Source of the DNA: Myotis daubentonii
Taxonomy: Eukaryota > Chordata > Mammalia > Chiroptera > Vespertilionidae
Assembly (NCBI RefSeq): GCF_963259705.1
Contig: NC_081841.1
Span: 117,871,033 to 117,935,032, forward strand
Reading direction: 5' to 3'
DNA: 64,000 bases
The notes under the pieces are model-generated. The model was not told the DNA's origin. It saw nothing but the letters and a program-made list of their open reading frames with translations, and made no database searches. The position numbers and the translations under genes were made by a program. Of this stretch, positions 1 to 12,200 are shown piece after piece (the stretch's first letter is position 1; every line of letters begins with the position of its first letter).

Positions 1-864
1 TGAATATGAACGTGTAAGAAGCAGTAGAAACACAAGTAAATAGAATCTAACTACATTTACTGCCGAGTTCAATTACTGACATTAGAGGTAGAAAGCTCTG
101 AAATGACGAGATTCTGATAATATTAACAACTCCCGCTATTTTAAGTGGCGTTTCCACAAAAATGTCATTTCAAACAGGAAGAATTCCTGTTTATAGAGCT
201 CAGAAGTTGTGTATAGAGCTTTCAAATGAGGAGTGTACTGTTTATGTTTAACATTGAGACTTAAGTGGCCAGGCGTTTTTTGACTGAAACAGTTTATACT
301 GTGAATGTTCCAATATATACTTCTTAGGAAACTGTAAAAATGTGGTAAAACTCTTAAAATACACAATTATCTTTCAAGGAAATGATTATGAACTTGTGAA
401 AAACTGTTGAAACACGAGTAAATAGAATCTAAATAAGTTTAATGCCGAATTCAATTACCCAGATTACAGGTATAAAGCTCTGAAGTGTCTAGAATTCTGA
501 TAATATTAACAACACCGGGTATTTTATGTGGCGTTTTCACAAAAATGTCATGTCAAACAGGAAGAATTCCTGTTTATAGAACTCAGAACTTGTGTTTAAA
601 GCTTTTAAATGAGGAGAATACTGTTAATGTTTACAATTGAGGATGAATAGGCATGGCGTTTTTTGACTGAAACAGTTTATATCCTGAAGGTTCTAGTATA
701 TACTCCTAAGGAAAACGTCAAATTGTGGTAAAACTCTTAGAATACACAATTGAATTCCCGGGAAATGAATATGAACGTGTAAGAAGCAGTTGAAGCACAA
801 GGAAATAGATTGTAACTACATTTAGTGCTGAGTTCAATTACTGAGATTAGAGGTAGAAAGCTGT
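1..864. repeat. Irregular left-edge monomers (T/X types)
   Basis: Monomers begin at about 1, 382 (T) and 765 (X). The first two and the start of the third match the monomers at 3083, 3465 and 3848 at a constant 3083-bp offset, including the unusual ATGTTCCAATATATAC in the first copy, so they derive from the same eight-monomer neighbourhood. The match breaks near 780-860, after which the 3466-bp duplicated unit begins. No gene or other element is seen. Confidence 0.8.
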
Positions 865-1147
865 GAAATGACGAGAATTCTGATAATATTAACTACTCCG
901 GCTATTTTAAGTGGCGTTTTCACAAAAATGTCATTTCAAACAGGAAGAATTCCTGTTTATAGAGCTCAGAAGTTGTGTATAAAGCTTTTAAATGAGGAGT
1001 CTACTATTTATGTTTAACATTGAGACTTAATTGGCCTGGCGTTTTTTGACTGAAACAGTTTATATCCTGAAGGTTCTAGAATATACTCCTAAGAAAAATG
1101 TCAAATAGTGGTAAAACTCTTAAAATACACAATTATATTCCAGGGAA
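765..1147 (+). repeat. Example monomer (383 bp) showing the type definition
   Basis: This X-type monomer is a convenient reference. In order it holds the anchor head (ATGAATATGAACGTG), a GAAGCACAAG head block, a variable stretch, AAAGCTGTGAAATGACGAG at 857, GATAATATTAAC, GGCGTTTT at 913, the inverted repeat at 938-958, a SacI-like GAGCTC, AAAGCTTTTAAATGAGGAG at 981, a second GGCGTTTTTT at 1038, TGAAACAGTTTATATCCTG at 1051, and the tail GTAAAACTCTTAAAATACACAA near 1111. The next copy begins at 1148. Types are assigned from the bases just upstream of the anchor, so a type name describes the left junction and head; tails can be exchanged between types. Confidence 0.9.
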
Positions 1148-1239
1148 ATGAATATGAACTTGTATCAAACAGTTGAAACACGAGTAAATAGAGTCTAACT
1201 CCATTAAATGCCGAGTTCATTTACCTAGACTACAGGTAG
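857..1239 (+). repeat. Three degenerate ~128-bp subunits inside the monomer
   Basis: One monomer length aligns to itself at about one-third spacing. AAAGCTGTGAAATGACGAG (857), AAAGCTTTTAAATGAGGAG (981) and AAACTCTTAAAATACACAA (1114) are related, and the series restarts at 1240 with AAAGCTCTGAAATGA. The steps are 124, 133 and 126 bp, which sum to 383. Supporting pairs are GGCGTTTT at 913 and 1038 (125 bp apart), TATTAAC and GTTTAAC just upstream of them, and AAACAG-ATTCCTG (938) against AAACAG-ATATCCTG (1053) with a further GAAACA at 1175. Subunits 1 and 2 are clearly alike by eye; subunit 3 is much weaker. An ancestral ~128-bp repeat that trimerised and diverged is my inference. Confidence 0.6.
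938..958. repeat. 9-3-9 inverted repeat present in most monomers (example copy)
   Basis: The arms AAACAGGAA and TTCCTGTTT are perfect reverse complements separated by GAA. The element lies about 173 bases into each monomer and recurs essentially throughout the array. Some copies have a GAT spacer (for example in the monomers at 4995, 9225 and 17658) or a four-base spacer (1529), with arms intact. Others lose a pair: AAACAGAAAG in the monomers at 2293, 5758 and 9988, TTCCCGTTT at 1148 and 4614, AAACATGAAG at 7696 and 11926. It could form a short hairpin or bind a dimeric protein; no specific binding factor can be named from sequence alone. Confidence 0.75.
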
Positions 1240-2649
1240 AAAGCTCTGAAATGATGCGAATTCTGATAATATTAACGACACCGGACATTTTATGTGGCAT
1301 TTTCACAAAAATGTCATTTCAAACAGGAAGAATTCCCGTTTACAGAACTCAGAACTTTTGTTCAAAGCTTAAATGAGGAGAATACGGTTAATGTTTACAA
1401 TTGAGGGTGAATTGGCATGGCGTTATTTGTCTGAAACAGTTTATATCCTGAAGGTTCTAGTATACACTTCTAAGGAAAACGTCAAATTGTGGTAAAACTC
1501 TTAGAATCCACAATTATATTCCCAGAAAATGAATATGAACGTGTAAGAAGCAGTTGAAACACAAGTAAATAGACTGTAACTACATTTAGTGCTGAGTTCA
1601 ATTACTGACATTAGAGGTAGAAAGCTCTGAAATGACGAGATTCTGATAATATTAACAACTCCGGCTATTTTAAGTGCCGTTTTCACAAAAATGTCATTTC
1701 AAACAGGAAGATTTTCCTGTTTATAGAGCTCAGAAGTTGTGTATAAAGCTTTCAAATGAGGAGTGTACTGTTTATGTTTAATATTGAGACTTAATTGGCG
1801 TGGCGTTTTTTGACAGAAACAGTTTACATCCTGAACGTTCTAGTATACACGTCTAAGAAATATGTCACATTGTGGTAAAACTCTTAAAATACACAATTAT
1901 ATTCCCGGGAAATGAATATGAAGGTGTAAGAAGCAGTTGAAACACAAGTAAATAGAATCTAACTACATTTACTGCCGAGTTCAATTACCGAGATTGCAGG
2001 TAGAATGCTATGAAATGCCATGAATTCTGATAATATTAACGACACCGGTCATTTTATGTGGCGTTTTCACAAAAATGTCATTTCAAACAGGAAGAATTCC
2101 TGTTTATAGAACTAAGAACTTTTGTTCAAAGCTTAAATGAGGAGAATACGGTTAATGTTTGCAATTGAGGGTGAATTGGCCAGGCGTTTTTTGACTGAAA
2201 CAGTTTATACTGTGAATGTTCTAGTATATACTTCTTAGGAAACTGTAAAAATGTGGTAAAACTCTTAAAATACACAATTATCTTTCAAGGAAATGATTAT
2301 GAACTTGTGAAAAACTGTTGAAACACAAGTAAAAAGAATCTAAATAAGTTTAATGCCGAATTCAATTACCCAGATTACAGGTATAAAGCTCTGAAGTGTT
2401 GAGAATTCTGATAATATTAACAACACCGGGTATTTTATGTGGCGTTTTCACAAAAATGTCATTTCAAACAGAAAGAATTCCTGTTTATAGAACTCAGAAC
2501 TTGTGTTTAAAGCTTTTAAATGAGGAGAATACTGTTAATGTTTACAATTGAGGTTGAATAGGCGTGGCGTTTTTGACTGAAACAGTTTATATCCTGAAGG
2601 TTCTAGTATATACTCCTAAGGAAAACGTCAAATTGTGGTAAAACTCTTA

Positions 2650-2699
2650 GAATACACAATTGAATTCCCGGGAAGAATACACAATTGAATTCCCGGGAA
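2650..2699. repeat. 25-bp direct duplication at a monomer junction (first copy)
   Basis: The block beginning GAATACACAATTGAATTCCC occurs twice in a row (2650-2674 and 2675-2699) at the end of a T monomer. It makes a 407-bp interval with two CCCGGG sites. It looks like a simple slippage or unequal-exchange duplication and serves as a tag for tracing larger duplications. Confidence 0.95.
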
Positions 2700-4330
2700 A
2701 TGAATATGAACGTGTAAGAAGCAGTTGAAACACAAGTAAATAGATTGTAACTACATTTAGTGCTGAGTTCAATTACTGAGATTAGAGGTAGAAAGCTGTG
2801 AAATGACGAGAATTCTGATAATATTAACTACTCCGGCTATTTTAAGTGGTGTTTTCACAAAAATGTCATTTCAAACAGGAAGAATTCCTGTTTATAGAGC
2901 TCAGAAGTTGTGTATAAAGCTTTTAAATGAGGAGTCTACTATTTATGTTTAACATTGAGACTTAATTGGCCTGGCGTTTTTTGACTGAAACAGTTTATAT
3001 CCTGAAGGTTCTAGAATATACTCCTAAGAAAAAGGTCAAATAGTGGTAAAACTCTTAAAATACACAATTATATTCCAGGGAAATGAATATGACCGTGTAA
3101 GAAGCAGTTGAAACACAAGTAAATACAATCTAACTACATTTACTGCCGAGTTCAATTACTGACATTAGAGGTAGAAAGCTCTGAAATGACGAGATTCTGA
3201 TAATATTAACAACTCCCGCTATTTTAAGTGGCGTTTCCACAAAAATGTCATTTCAAACAGGAAGAATTCCTGTTTATAGAGCTCAGAAGTTGTGTATAAA
3301 GCTTTCAAATGAGGAGTGTACTGTTTATGTTTAACATTGAGACTTAACTGGCCAGGCGTTTTTTGACTGAAACAGTTTATACTGTGAATGTTCCAATATA
3401 TACTTCTTAGGAAACTGTGAAAATGTGGTAAAACTCTTAAAATACACAATTATCTTTCAAGGAAATGATTATGAACTTGTGAAAAACTGTTGAAACACGA
3501 GTAAATAGAATCTAAATAAGTTTAATGCCGAATTCAATGACCCAGATTACAAGTATAAAGCTCTGAAGTTTTGAGAATTCTGATATTATTAACAACACCG
3601 GGTATTTTATGTGGCGTTTTCACAAAAAAGGCATTTCAAACAGGAAGAATTCCTGTTTATAGAACTCAGAACTTGTGTTTAAAGCTTTTAAATGAGGAGA
3701 ATACTGTTAATGTTTACAATTGAGGTTGAATAGGCGTGGCGTTTTTTGACTGAAACAGTTTATATCCTGAAGGTTCTAGTATATACTCCTAAGGAAAACG
3801 TCAAATTGTGGTAAAACTCTTAGAATACACAACTGAATTCCCGGGAAATGAATATGAACGTGTAAGAATCAGTTGAAACACAAGTAAATAGAATGTAACT
3901 ACATTTAGTGCTGAGTTCATTTACCTAGACTACAGGTAGAAAGCTCTGAAATGACGAGAATTCTGATAATATTAACAACTCCGGCTATTTTAAGTGGCGT
4001 TTTCACAAAAATGTCATTTCCATCAGGAAGATTTCCTGTTTATAGAGCTCAGAAGTTCTGTTTAAAGCTTTCAAATGAGGAGTGTACTGTTTATGTTTAA
4101 CATTGAGACTTAATTGGCCTGCCGTTTTTTGACAGAAACAGTTTACATCCTGAAGGTTCTAGTATACACTTCTAAGAAATATGTCAAATTGTGATAAAAC
4201 TCTTAGAATACACAATTATATTCCCAGAAAATGAATATGAACGTGTAAGAAGCAGTTGAAACACAAGTAAATAGAATGTACCTACATTTAGTGCTGAGTT
4301 CAATTACTGACATTAGAGGTAGAAAGATCT

Positions 4331-7300
4331 GAAATGACGAGAATTCTGATAATATTAACTACTCCGGCTATTTTAAGTGGCGTTTTCACAAAAATGTCAT
4401 TTCAAACAGGAAGAATTCCTGTTTATAGAGCTCAGAAGTTGTGTATAAAGCTTTTAAATGAGGAGTCTACTATTTATGTTTAACATTGAGACTTAATTGG
4501 CCTGGCGTTTTTTGACTGAAACAGTTTATATCCTGAAGGTTCTAGAATATACTCCTAAGAAAAATGTCAAATAGTGGTAAAACTCTTAAAATACACAATT
4601 ATATTCCAGGGAAATGAATATGAACTTGTATCAAACAGTTGAAACACGAGTAAATAGAGTCTAACTCCATTTAATGCCGAGTTCATTTACCTAGACTACA
4701 GGTAGAAAGCTCTGAAATGATGCGAATTCTGATAATATTAACGACACCGGACATTTTATGTGGCATTTTCACAAAAATGTCATTTCAAACAGGAAGAATT
4801 CCCGTTTACAGAACTCAGAACTTTTGTTCAAAGCTTAAATGAGGAGAATACGGTTAATGTTTACAATTGAGGGTGAATTGGCATGGCGTTATTTGTCTGA
4901 AACAGTTTATATCCTGAAGGTTCTAGTATACACTTCTAAGGAAAACGTCAAATTGTGGTAAAACTCTTAGAATCCACAATTATATTCCCAGAAAATGAAT
5001 ATGAACGTGTAAGAAGCAGTTGAAACACAAGTAAATAGACTGTAACTACATTTAGTGCTGAGTTCAATTACTGACATTAGAGGTAGAAAGCTCTGAAATG
5101 ACGAGATTCTGATAATATTAACAACTCCGGCTATTTTAAGTGCCGTTTTCACAAAAATGTCATTTCAAACAGGAAGATTTCCTGTTTATAGAGCTCAGAA
5201 GTTGTGTATAAAGCTTTCAAATGAGGAGTGTACTGTTTATGTTTAATATTGAGACTTAATTGGCGTGGCGTTTTTTGACAGAAACAGTTTACATCCTGAA
5301 CGTTCTAGTATACACGTCTAAGAAATATGTCACATTGTGGTAAAACTCTTAAAATACACAATTATATTCCCGGGAAATGAATATGAAGGTGTAAGAAGCA
5401 GTTGAAACACAAGTAAATAGAATCTAACTACATTTACTGCCGAGTTCAATTACCGAGATTGCAGGTAGAATGCTATGAAATGCCACGAATTCTGATAATA
5501 TTAACGACACCGGTCATTTTATGTGGCGTTTTCACAAAAATGTCATTTCAAACAGGAAGAATTCCTGTTTATAGAACTAAGAACTTTTGTTCAAAGCTTA
5601 AATGAGGAGAATACGGTTAATGTTTGCAATTGAGGGTGAATTGGCCAGGCGTTTTTTGACTGAAACAGTTTATACTGTGAATGTTCTAGTATATACTTCT
5701 TAGGAAACTGTAAAAATGTGGTAAAACTCTTAAAATACACAATTATCTTTCAAGGAAATGATTATGAACTTGTGAAAAACTGTTGAAACACGAGTAAAAA
5801 GAATCTAAATAAGTTTAATGCCGAATTCAATTACCCAGATTACAGGTATAAAGCTCTGAAGTGTTGAGAATTCTGATAATATTAACAACACCGGGTATTT
5901 TATGTGGCGTTTTCACAAAAATGTCATTTCAAACAGAAAGAATTCCTGTTTATAGAACTCAGAACTTGTGTTTAAAGCTTTTAAATGAGGAGAATACTGT
6001 TAATGTTTACAATTGAGGTTGAATAGGCGTGGCGTTTTTGACTGAAACAGTTTATATCCTGAAGGTTCTAGTATATACTCCTAAGGAAAACGTCAAATTG
6101 TGGTAAAACTCTTAGAATACACAATTGAATTCCCGGGAAGAATACACAATTGAATTCCCGGGAAATGAATATGAACGTGTAAGAAGCAGTTGAAACACAA
6201 GTAAATAGATTGTAACTACATTTAGTGCTGAGTTCAATTACTGAGATTAGAGGTAGAAAGCTGTGAAATGACGAGAATTCTGATAATATTAACTACTCCG
6301 GCTATTTTAAGTGGTGTTTTCACAAAAATGTCATTTCAAACAGGAAGAATTCCTGTTTATAGAGCTCAGAAGTTGTGTATAAAGCTTTTAAATGAGGAGT
6401 CTACTATTTATGTTTAACATTGAGACTTAATTGGCCTGGCGTTTTTTGACTGAAACAGTTTATATCCTGAAGGTTCTAGAATATACTCCTAAGAAAAAGG
6501 TCAAATAGTGGTAAAACTCTTAAAATACACAATTATATTCCAGGGAAATGAATATGACCGTGTAAGAAGCAGTTGAAACACAAGTAAATACAATCTAACT
6601 ACATTTACTGCCGAGTTCAATTACTGACATTAGAGGTAGAAAGCTCTGAAATGACGAGATTCTGATAATATTAACAACTCCCGCTATTTTAAGTGGCGTT
6701 TCCACAAAAATGTCATTTCAAACAGGAAGAATTCCTGTTTATAGAGCTCAGAAGTTGTGTATAAAGCTTTCAAATGAGGAGTGTACTGTTTATGTTTAAC
6801 ATTGAGACTTAACTGGCCAGGCGTTTTTTGACTGAAACAGTTTATACTGTGAATGTTCCAATATATACTTCTTAGGAAACTGTGAAAATGTGGTAAAACT
6901 CTTAAAATACACAATTATCTTTCAAGGAAATGATTATGAACTTGTGAAAAACTGTTGAAACACGAGTAAATAGAATCTAAATAAGTTTAATGCCGAATTC
7001 AATGACCCAGATTACAAGTATAAAGCTCTGAAGTTTTGAGAATTCTGATATTATTAACAACACCGGGTATTTTATGTGGCGTTTTCACAAAAAAGGCATT
7101 TCAAACAGGAAGAATTCCTGTTTATAGAACTCAGAACTTGTGTTTAAAGCTTTTAAATGAGGAGAATACTGTTAATGTTTACAATTGAGGTTGAATAGGC
7201 GTGGCGTTTTTTGACTGAAACAGTTTATATCCTGAAGGTTCTAGTATATACTCCTAAGGAAAACGTCAAATTGTGGTAAAACTCTTAGAATACACAACTG

Positions 7301-7825
7301 AATTCCCGGGAAATGAATATGAACGTGTAAGAATCAGTTGAAACACAAGTAAATAGAATGTAACTACATTTAGTGCTGAGTTCATTTACCTAGACTACAG
7401 GTAGAAAGCTCTGAAATGACGAGAATTCTGATAATATTAACAACTCCGGCTATTTTAAGTGGCGTTTTCACAAAAATGTCATTTCCATCAGGAAGATTTC
7501 CTGTTTATAGAGCTCAGAAGTTCTGTTTAAAGCTTTCAAATGAGGAGTGTACTGTTTATGTTTAACATTGAGACTTAATTGGCCTGCCGTTTTTTGACAG
7601 AAACAGTTTACATCCTGAAGGTTCTAGTATACACTTCTAAGAAATATGTCAAATTGTGATAAAACTCTTAGAATACACAATTATATTCCCAGAAAATGAA
7701 TATGAACGTGTAAGAAGCAGTTGAAACACAAGTAAATAGAATGTACCTACATTTAGTGCTGAGTTCAATTACTGACATTAGAGGTAGAAAGATCTGAAAT
7801 GACGAGAATTCTGATAATATTAACA
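4331..7825. repeat. 3466-bp segmental tandem duplication, copy 2
   Basis: Monomer starts are 4614 R-like, 4995 P, 5377 X, 5758 T, 6165 X, 6548, 6930 T, 7313 X and 7696 P, matching copy 1 with only scattered substitutions and a one-base indel (TTTTCC at 1695 against TTTCC here). The monomers at 4231 and 7696 stay identical through GATAATATTAAC, then part company (TACTCCGGCT against AACTCAAGCT near 7826). That fixes the right-hand limit of this duplication. The copy was then partly re-duplicated as part of the 4230-bp unit beginning at 4995. Confidence 0.85.
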
Positions 7826-9224
7826 ACTCAAGCTATTTTAAGTGGCGTTTCAACAAAAATGTCATTTCAAACATGAAGAATTCCTGTTTATAGAGCTCAG
7901 AAGTTGTGTATAAAGCTTTTAAATGAGGAGTGTACTGTTTATGTTTAACATTGAGACATAATTGGCCAGGCGTTTTTTGACTGAAACAGTTTATACTGTG
8001 AATGTTGTAGTATATACTTCTTAGGAAACTGTAAAAATGTGGTAAAACTCTTAAAATACACAATTATCTTTCAAGGAAATGATTATGAACTTGTGAAAAA
8101 CTGTTGAAACACGAGTAAATAGAATCTAAATAAGTTTAATGCCGAATTCAATTACCCAGATTACAGGTATAAAGCTCTGAAGTGTTGAGAATTCTGATAA
8201 TATTAACAACACCGGGTATTTTATGTGGCGTTTTCACAAAAATGTCATTTCCAACAGGAAGAATTCCTGTTTATAGAGCTCAGAAGTTCTGTATAAAGCT
8301 TTCAAATGAGGAGTGTACTGTTTATGTTTAACATTGAGACTTAATTGGCGTGCCGTTTTTTGACAGAAACAGTTTACATCCTGAAGGTTCTAGTATACAC
8401 TTCTAAGAAATATGTCAAATTGTGGTAAAACTCTTAGAATACACAATTATATTCCCAGAAAATGAATATGAACGTGTAAGAAGCAGTTGAAACACAAGTA
8501 AATAGAATGTACCTACATTTAGTGCTGAGTTCAATTACTGACATTAGAGGTAGAAAGCTCTGAAATGACGAGAATTCTGATAATATTAACAACTCCCGCA
8601 ATTTTAAGTGGCGTTTCCACAAAAATGTCATTTCAAACGGGAAGTATTCCTATTTATAGAGCTCAGAAGTTCTGTATAAAGCTTTCAAATGAGGAGTGCA
8701 CTGTTTATGTTTAACATTGAGACTTAATTGGCGTGCCGTTTTTTGACAGAAACAGTTTACATCCTGAAGGTTCTAGTATACACTTCTAAGAAATATGTCA
8801 AATTGTGGTAAAACTCTTAAAATACACAATTATATTGCCGTGAAATGAATATGAACGTGTAAGAAGCAGTAGAAACACAAGTAAATAGAATCTAACTACA
8901 TTTACTGCCGAGTTCAATTACCGAGATTACATGTAGAAAGCTATGAAATGACGCGAATTCTGATAATATTAACGACACCGGACATTTTATGTGGCATTTT
9001 CAAAAAATGTCATTTCAAACAGGAAGAATTCCTGTTTATAGAACTCAGAACTTTTGTTCAAAGCTTAAAGGAGGAGAATACGGTTAATGTTTACAATTGA
9101 GGGTGAATTGGCATGGCGTTATTTGACTGAAACAGTTTATATCCTGAAGGTTCTAGTATACACTTCTAAGGAAAACGTCAAATTGTATTAAAACTCTTAA
9201 AATACACAATTATATTCCCAGAAA
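4995..9224. repeat. 4230-bp segmental tandem duplication, copy 1
   Basis: Eleven monomers with starts at 4995 P, 5377 X, 5758 T, 6165 X, 6548, 6930 T, 7313 X, 7696 P, 8079 T, 8462 P and 8845 G. The unit overlaps the second 3466-bp copy, so it is a later, differently phased event. Tags are GCCGTTTTC near 5140, the 25-bp duplication, AACTCAAGCT near 7826, AAACATGAAG near 7870, AAACGGGAAGTATTCC near 8635, and TTTTCAAAAAATG with CTTAAAGGAGG in the 8845 monomer. Confidence 0.9.
6115..6164. repeat. 25-bp direct duplication at a monomer junction (second copy)
   Basis: The doubling seen at 2650-2699 is present 3465 bp downstream (6115-6139 and 6140-6164). It was inherited by the 3466-bp segmental duplication, not made afresh. 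Confidence 0.95.
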
Positions 9225-12200
9225 ATGAATATGAACGTGTAAGAAGCAGTTGAAACACAAGTAAATAGACTGTAACTACATTTAGTGCTGAGTTCAATTA
9301 CTGACATTAGAGGTAGAAAGCTCTGAAATGACGAGATTCTGATAATATTAACAACTCCGGCTATTTTAAGTGCCGTTTTCACAAAAATGTCATTTCAAAC
9401 AGGAAGATTTCCTGTTTATAGAGCTCAGAAGTTGTGTATAAAGCTTTCAAATGAGGAGTGTACTGTTTATGTTTAATATTGAGACTTAATTGGCGTGGCG
9501 TTTTTTGACAGAAACAGTTTACATCCTGAACGTTCTAGTATACACGTCTAAGAAATATGTCACATTGTGGTAAAACTCTTAAAATACACAATTATATTCC
9601 CGGGAAATGAATATGAAGGTGTAAGAAGCAGTTGAAACACAAGTAAATAGAATCTAACTACATTTACTGCCGAGTTCAATTACCGAGATTGCAGGTAGAA
9701 TGCTATGAAATGCCACGAATTCTGATAATATTAACGACACCGGTCATTTTATGTGGCGTTTTCACAAAAATGTCATTTCAAACAGGAAGAATTCCTGTTT
9801 ATAGAACTAAGAACTTTTGTTCAAAGCTTAAATGAGGAGAATACGGTTAATGTTTGCAATTGAGGGTGAATTGGCCAGGCGTTTTTTGACTGAAACAGTT
9901 TATACTGTGAATGTTCTAGTATATACTTCTTAGGAAACTGTAAAAATGTGGTAAAACTCTTAAAATACACAATTATCTTTCAAGGAAATGATTATGAACT
10001 TGTGAAAAACTGTTGAAACACGAGTAAAAAGAATCTAAATAAGTTTAATGCCGAATTCAATTACCCAGATTACAGGTATAAAGCTCTGAAGTGTTGAGAA
10101 TTCTGATAATATTAACAACACCGGGTATTTTATGTGGCGTTTTCACAAAAATGTCATTTCAAACAGAAAGAATTCCTGTTTATAGAACTCAGAACTTGTG
10201 TTTAAAGCTTTTAAATGAGGAGAATACTGTTAATGTTTACAATTGAGGTTGAATAGGCGTGGCGTTTTTGACTGAAACAGTTTATATCCTGAAGGTTCTA
10301 GTATATACTCCTAAGGAAAACGTCAAATTGTGGTAAAACTCTTAGAATACACAATTGAATTCCCGGGAAGAATACACAATTGAATTCCCGGGAAATGAAT
10401 ATGAACGTGTAAGAAGCAGTTGAAACACAAGTAAATAGATTGTAACTACATTTAGTGCTGAGTTCAATTACTGAGATTAGAGGTAGAAAGCTGTGAAATG
10501 ACGAGAATTCTGATAATATTAACTACTCCGGCTATTTTAAGTGGTGTTTTCACAAAAATGTCATTTCAAACAGGAAGAATTCCTGTTTATAGAGCTCAGA
10601 AGTTGTGTATAAAGCTTTTAAATGAGGAGTCTACTATTTATGTTTAACATTGAGACTTAATTGGCCTGGCGTTTTTTGACTGAAACAGTTTATATCCTGA
10701 AGGTTCTAGAATATACTCCTAAGAAAAAGGTCAAATAGTGGTAAAACTCTTAAAATACACAATTATATTCCAGGGAAATGAATATGACCGTGTAAGAAGC
10801 AGTTGAAACACAAGTAAATACAATCTAACTACATTTACTGCCGAGTTCAATTACTGACATTAGAGGTAGAAAGCTCTGAAATGACGAGATTCTGATAATA
10901 TTAACAACTCCCGCTATTTTAAGTGGCGTTTCCACAAAAATGTCATTTCAAACAGGAAGAATTCCTGTTTATAGAGCTCAGAAGTTGTGTATAAAGCTTT
11001 CAAATGAGGAGTGTACTGTTTATGTTTAACATTGAGACTTAACTGGCCAGGCGTTTTTTGACTGAAACAGTTTATACTGTGAATGTTCCAATATATACTT
11101 CTTAGGAAACTGTGAAAATGTGGTAAAACTCTTAAAATACACAATTATCTTTCAAGGAAATGATTATGAACTTGTGAAAAACTGTTGAAACACGAGTAAA
11201 TAGAATCTAAATAAGTTTAATGCCGAATTCAATGACCCAGATTACAAGTATAAAGCTCTGAAGTTTTGAGAATTCTGATATTATTAACAACACCGGGTAT
11301 TTTATGTGGCGTTTTCACAAAAAAGGCATTTCAAACAGGAAGAATTCCTGTTTATAGAACTCAGAACTTGTGTTTAAAGCTTTTAAATGAGGAGAATACT
11401 GTTAATGTTTACAATTGAGGTTGAATAGGCGTGGCGTTTTTTGACTGAAACAGTTTATATCCTGAAGGTTCTAGTATATACTCCTAAGGAAAACGTCAAA
11501 TTGTGGTAAAACTCTTAGAATACACAACTGAATTCCCGGGAAATGAATATGAACGTGTAAGAATCAGTTGAAACACAAGTAAATAGAATGTAACTACATT
11601 TAGTGCTGAGTTCATTTACCTAGACTACAGGTAGAAAGCTCTGAAATGACGAGAATTCTGATAATATTAACAACTCCGGCTATTTTAAGTGGCGTTTTCA
11701 CAAAAATGTCATTTCCATCAGGAAGATTTCCTGTTTATAGAGCTCAGAAGTTCTGTTTAAAGCTTTCAAATGAGGAGTGTACTGTTTATGTTTAACATTG
11801 AGACTTAATTGGCCTGCCGTTTTTTGACAGAAACAGTTTACATCCTGAAGGTTCTAGTATACACTTCTAAGAAATATGTCAAATTGTGATAAAACTCTTA
11901 GAATACACAATTATATTCCCAGAAAATGAATATGAACGTGTAAGAAGCAGTTGAAACACAAGTAAATAGAATGTACCTACATTTAGTGCTGAGTTCAATT
12001 ACTGACATTAGAGGTAGAAAGATCTGAAATGACGAGAATTCTGATAATATTAACAACTCAAGCTATTTTAAGTGGCGTTTCAACAAAAATGTCATTTCAA
12101 ACATGAAGAATTCCTGTTTATAGAGCTCAGAAGTTGTGTATAAAGCTTTTAAATGAGGAGTGTACTGTTTATGTTTAACATTGAGACATAATTGGCCAGG

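Larger units (their letters stand above)
865..4330. repeat. 3466-bp segmental tandem duplication, copy 1
   Basis: Nine monomers (starts 1148 R-like, 1529 P, 1912 X, 2293 T, 2700 X, 3083, 3465 T, 3848 X, 4231 P) recur in order at an offset of 3465-3466 bp. Shared rare features include AACTTGTATCAAAC at 1148, CTTAGAATCCACAA near 1500, GAAGGTGTAAG at 1912, the 25-bp duplication at 2650-2699, GAATATGACCGTG at 3083, GGCATTTC in place of GTCATTTC near 3630, and CATCAGGAAGATTTCC near 4020. The left edge is set by the switch from GAAAGCTGTG (857-865) and GAAAGATCTG to the common ACTACTCCGGC. Breakpoints are good to a few tens of bases only. Confidence 0.85.

Noticed and set aside
750..775. CENP-B box candidate around ATTCCCGGGAAATGAA and around GCATTCGAATTGTACAC
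   Set aside because: The spacing between TTCG and CGGG (or CCCG and CGAA) required by the box is not present on either strand.
867..910. GATAATATTAAC resembles the geminivirus/circovirus origin nonanucleotide TAATATTAC
   Set aside because: The sequence has an extra A (TAATATTAAC), no flanking stem-loop and no Rep gene; it is simply a conserved AT-rich block of the monomer.
1066..1080. GGTTCTAG(A/T)AT as an RNA polymerase III B box, with TTGGC(C/G)(T/A)GGCG as an A box
   Set aside because: Only about half of the B-box consensus matches, and the putative A box lacks the key AGTGG positions. There is no tRNA or 5S-like fold around them.
2650..2699. Target-site duplication of a transposon (doubled 25-mer)
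   Set aside because: The two copies abut with nothing between them, and the later occurrences at 6115 and 10345 are carried by larger tandem duplications.
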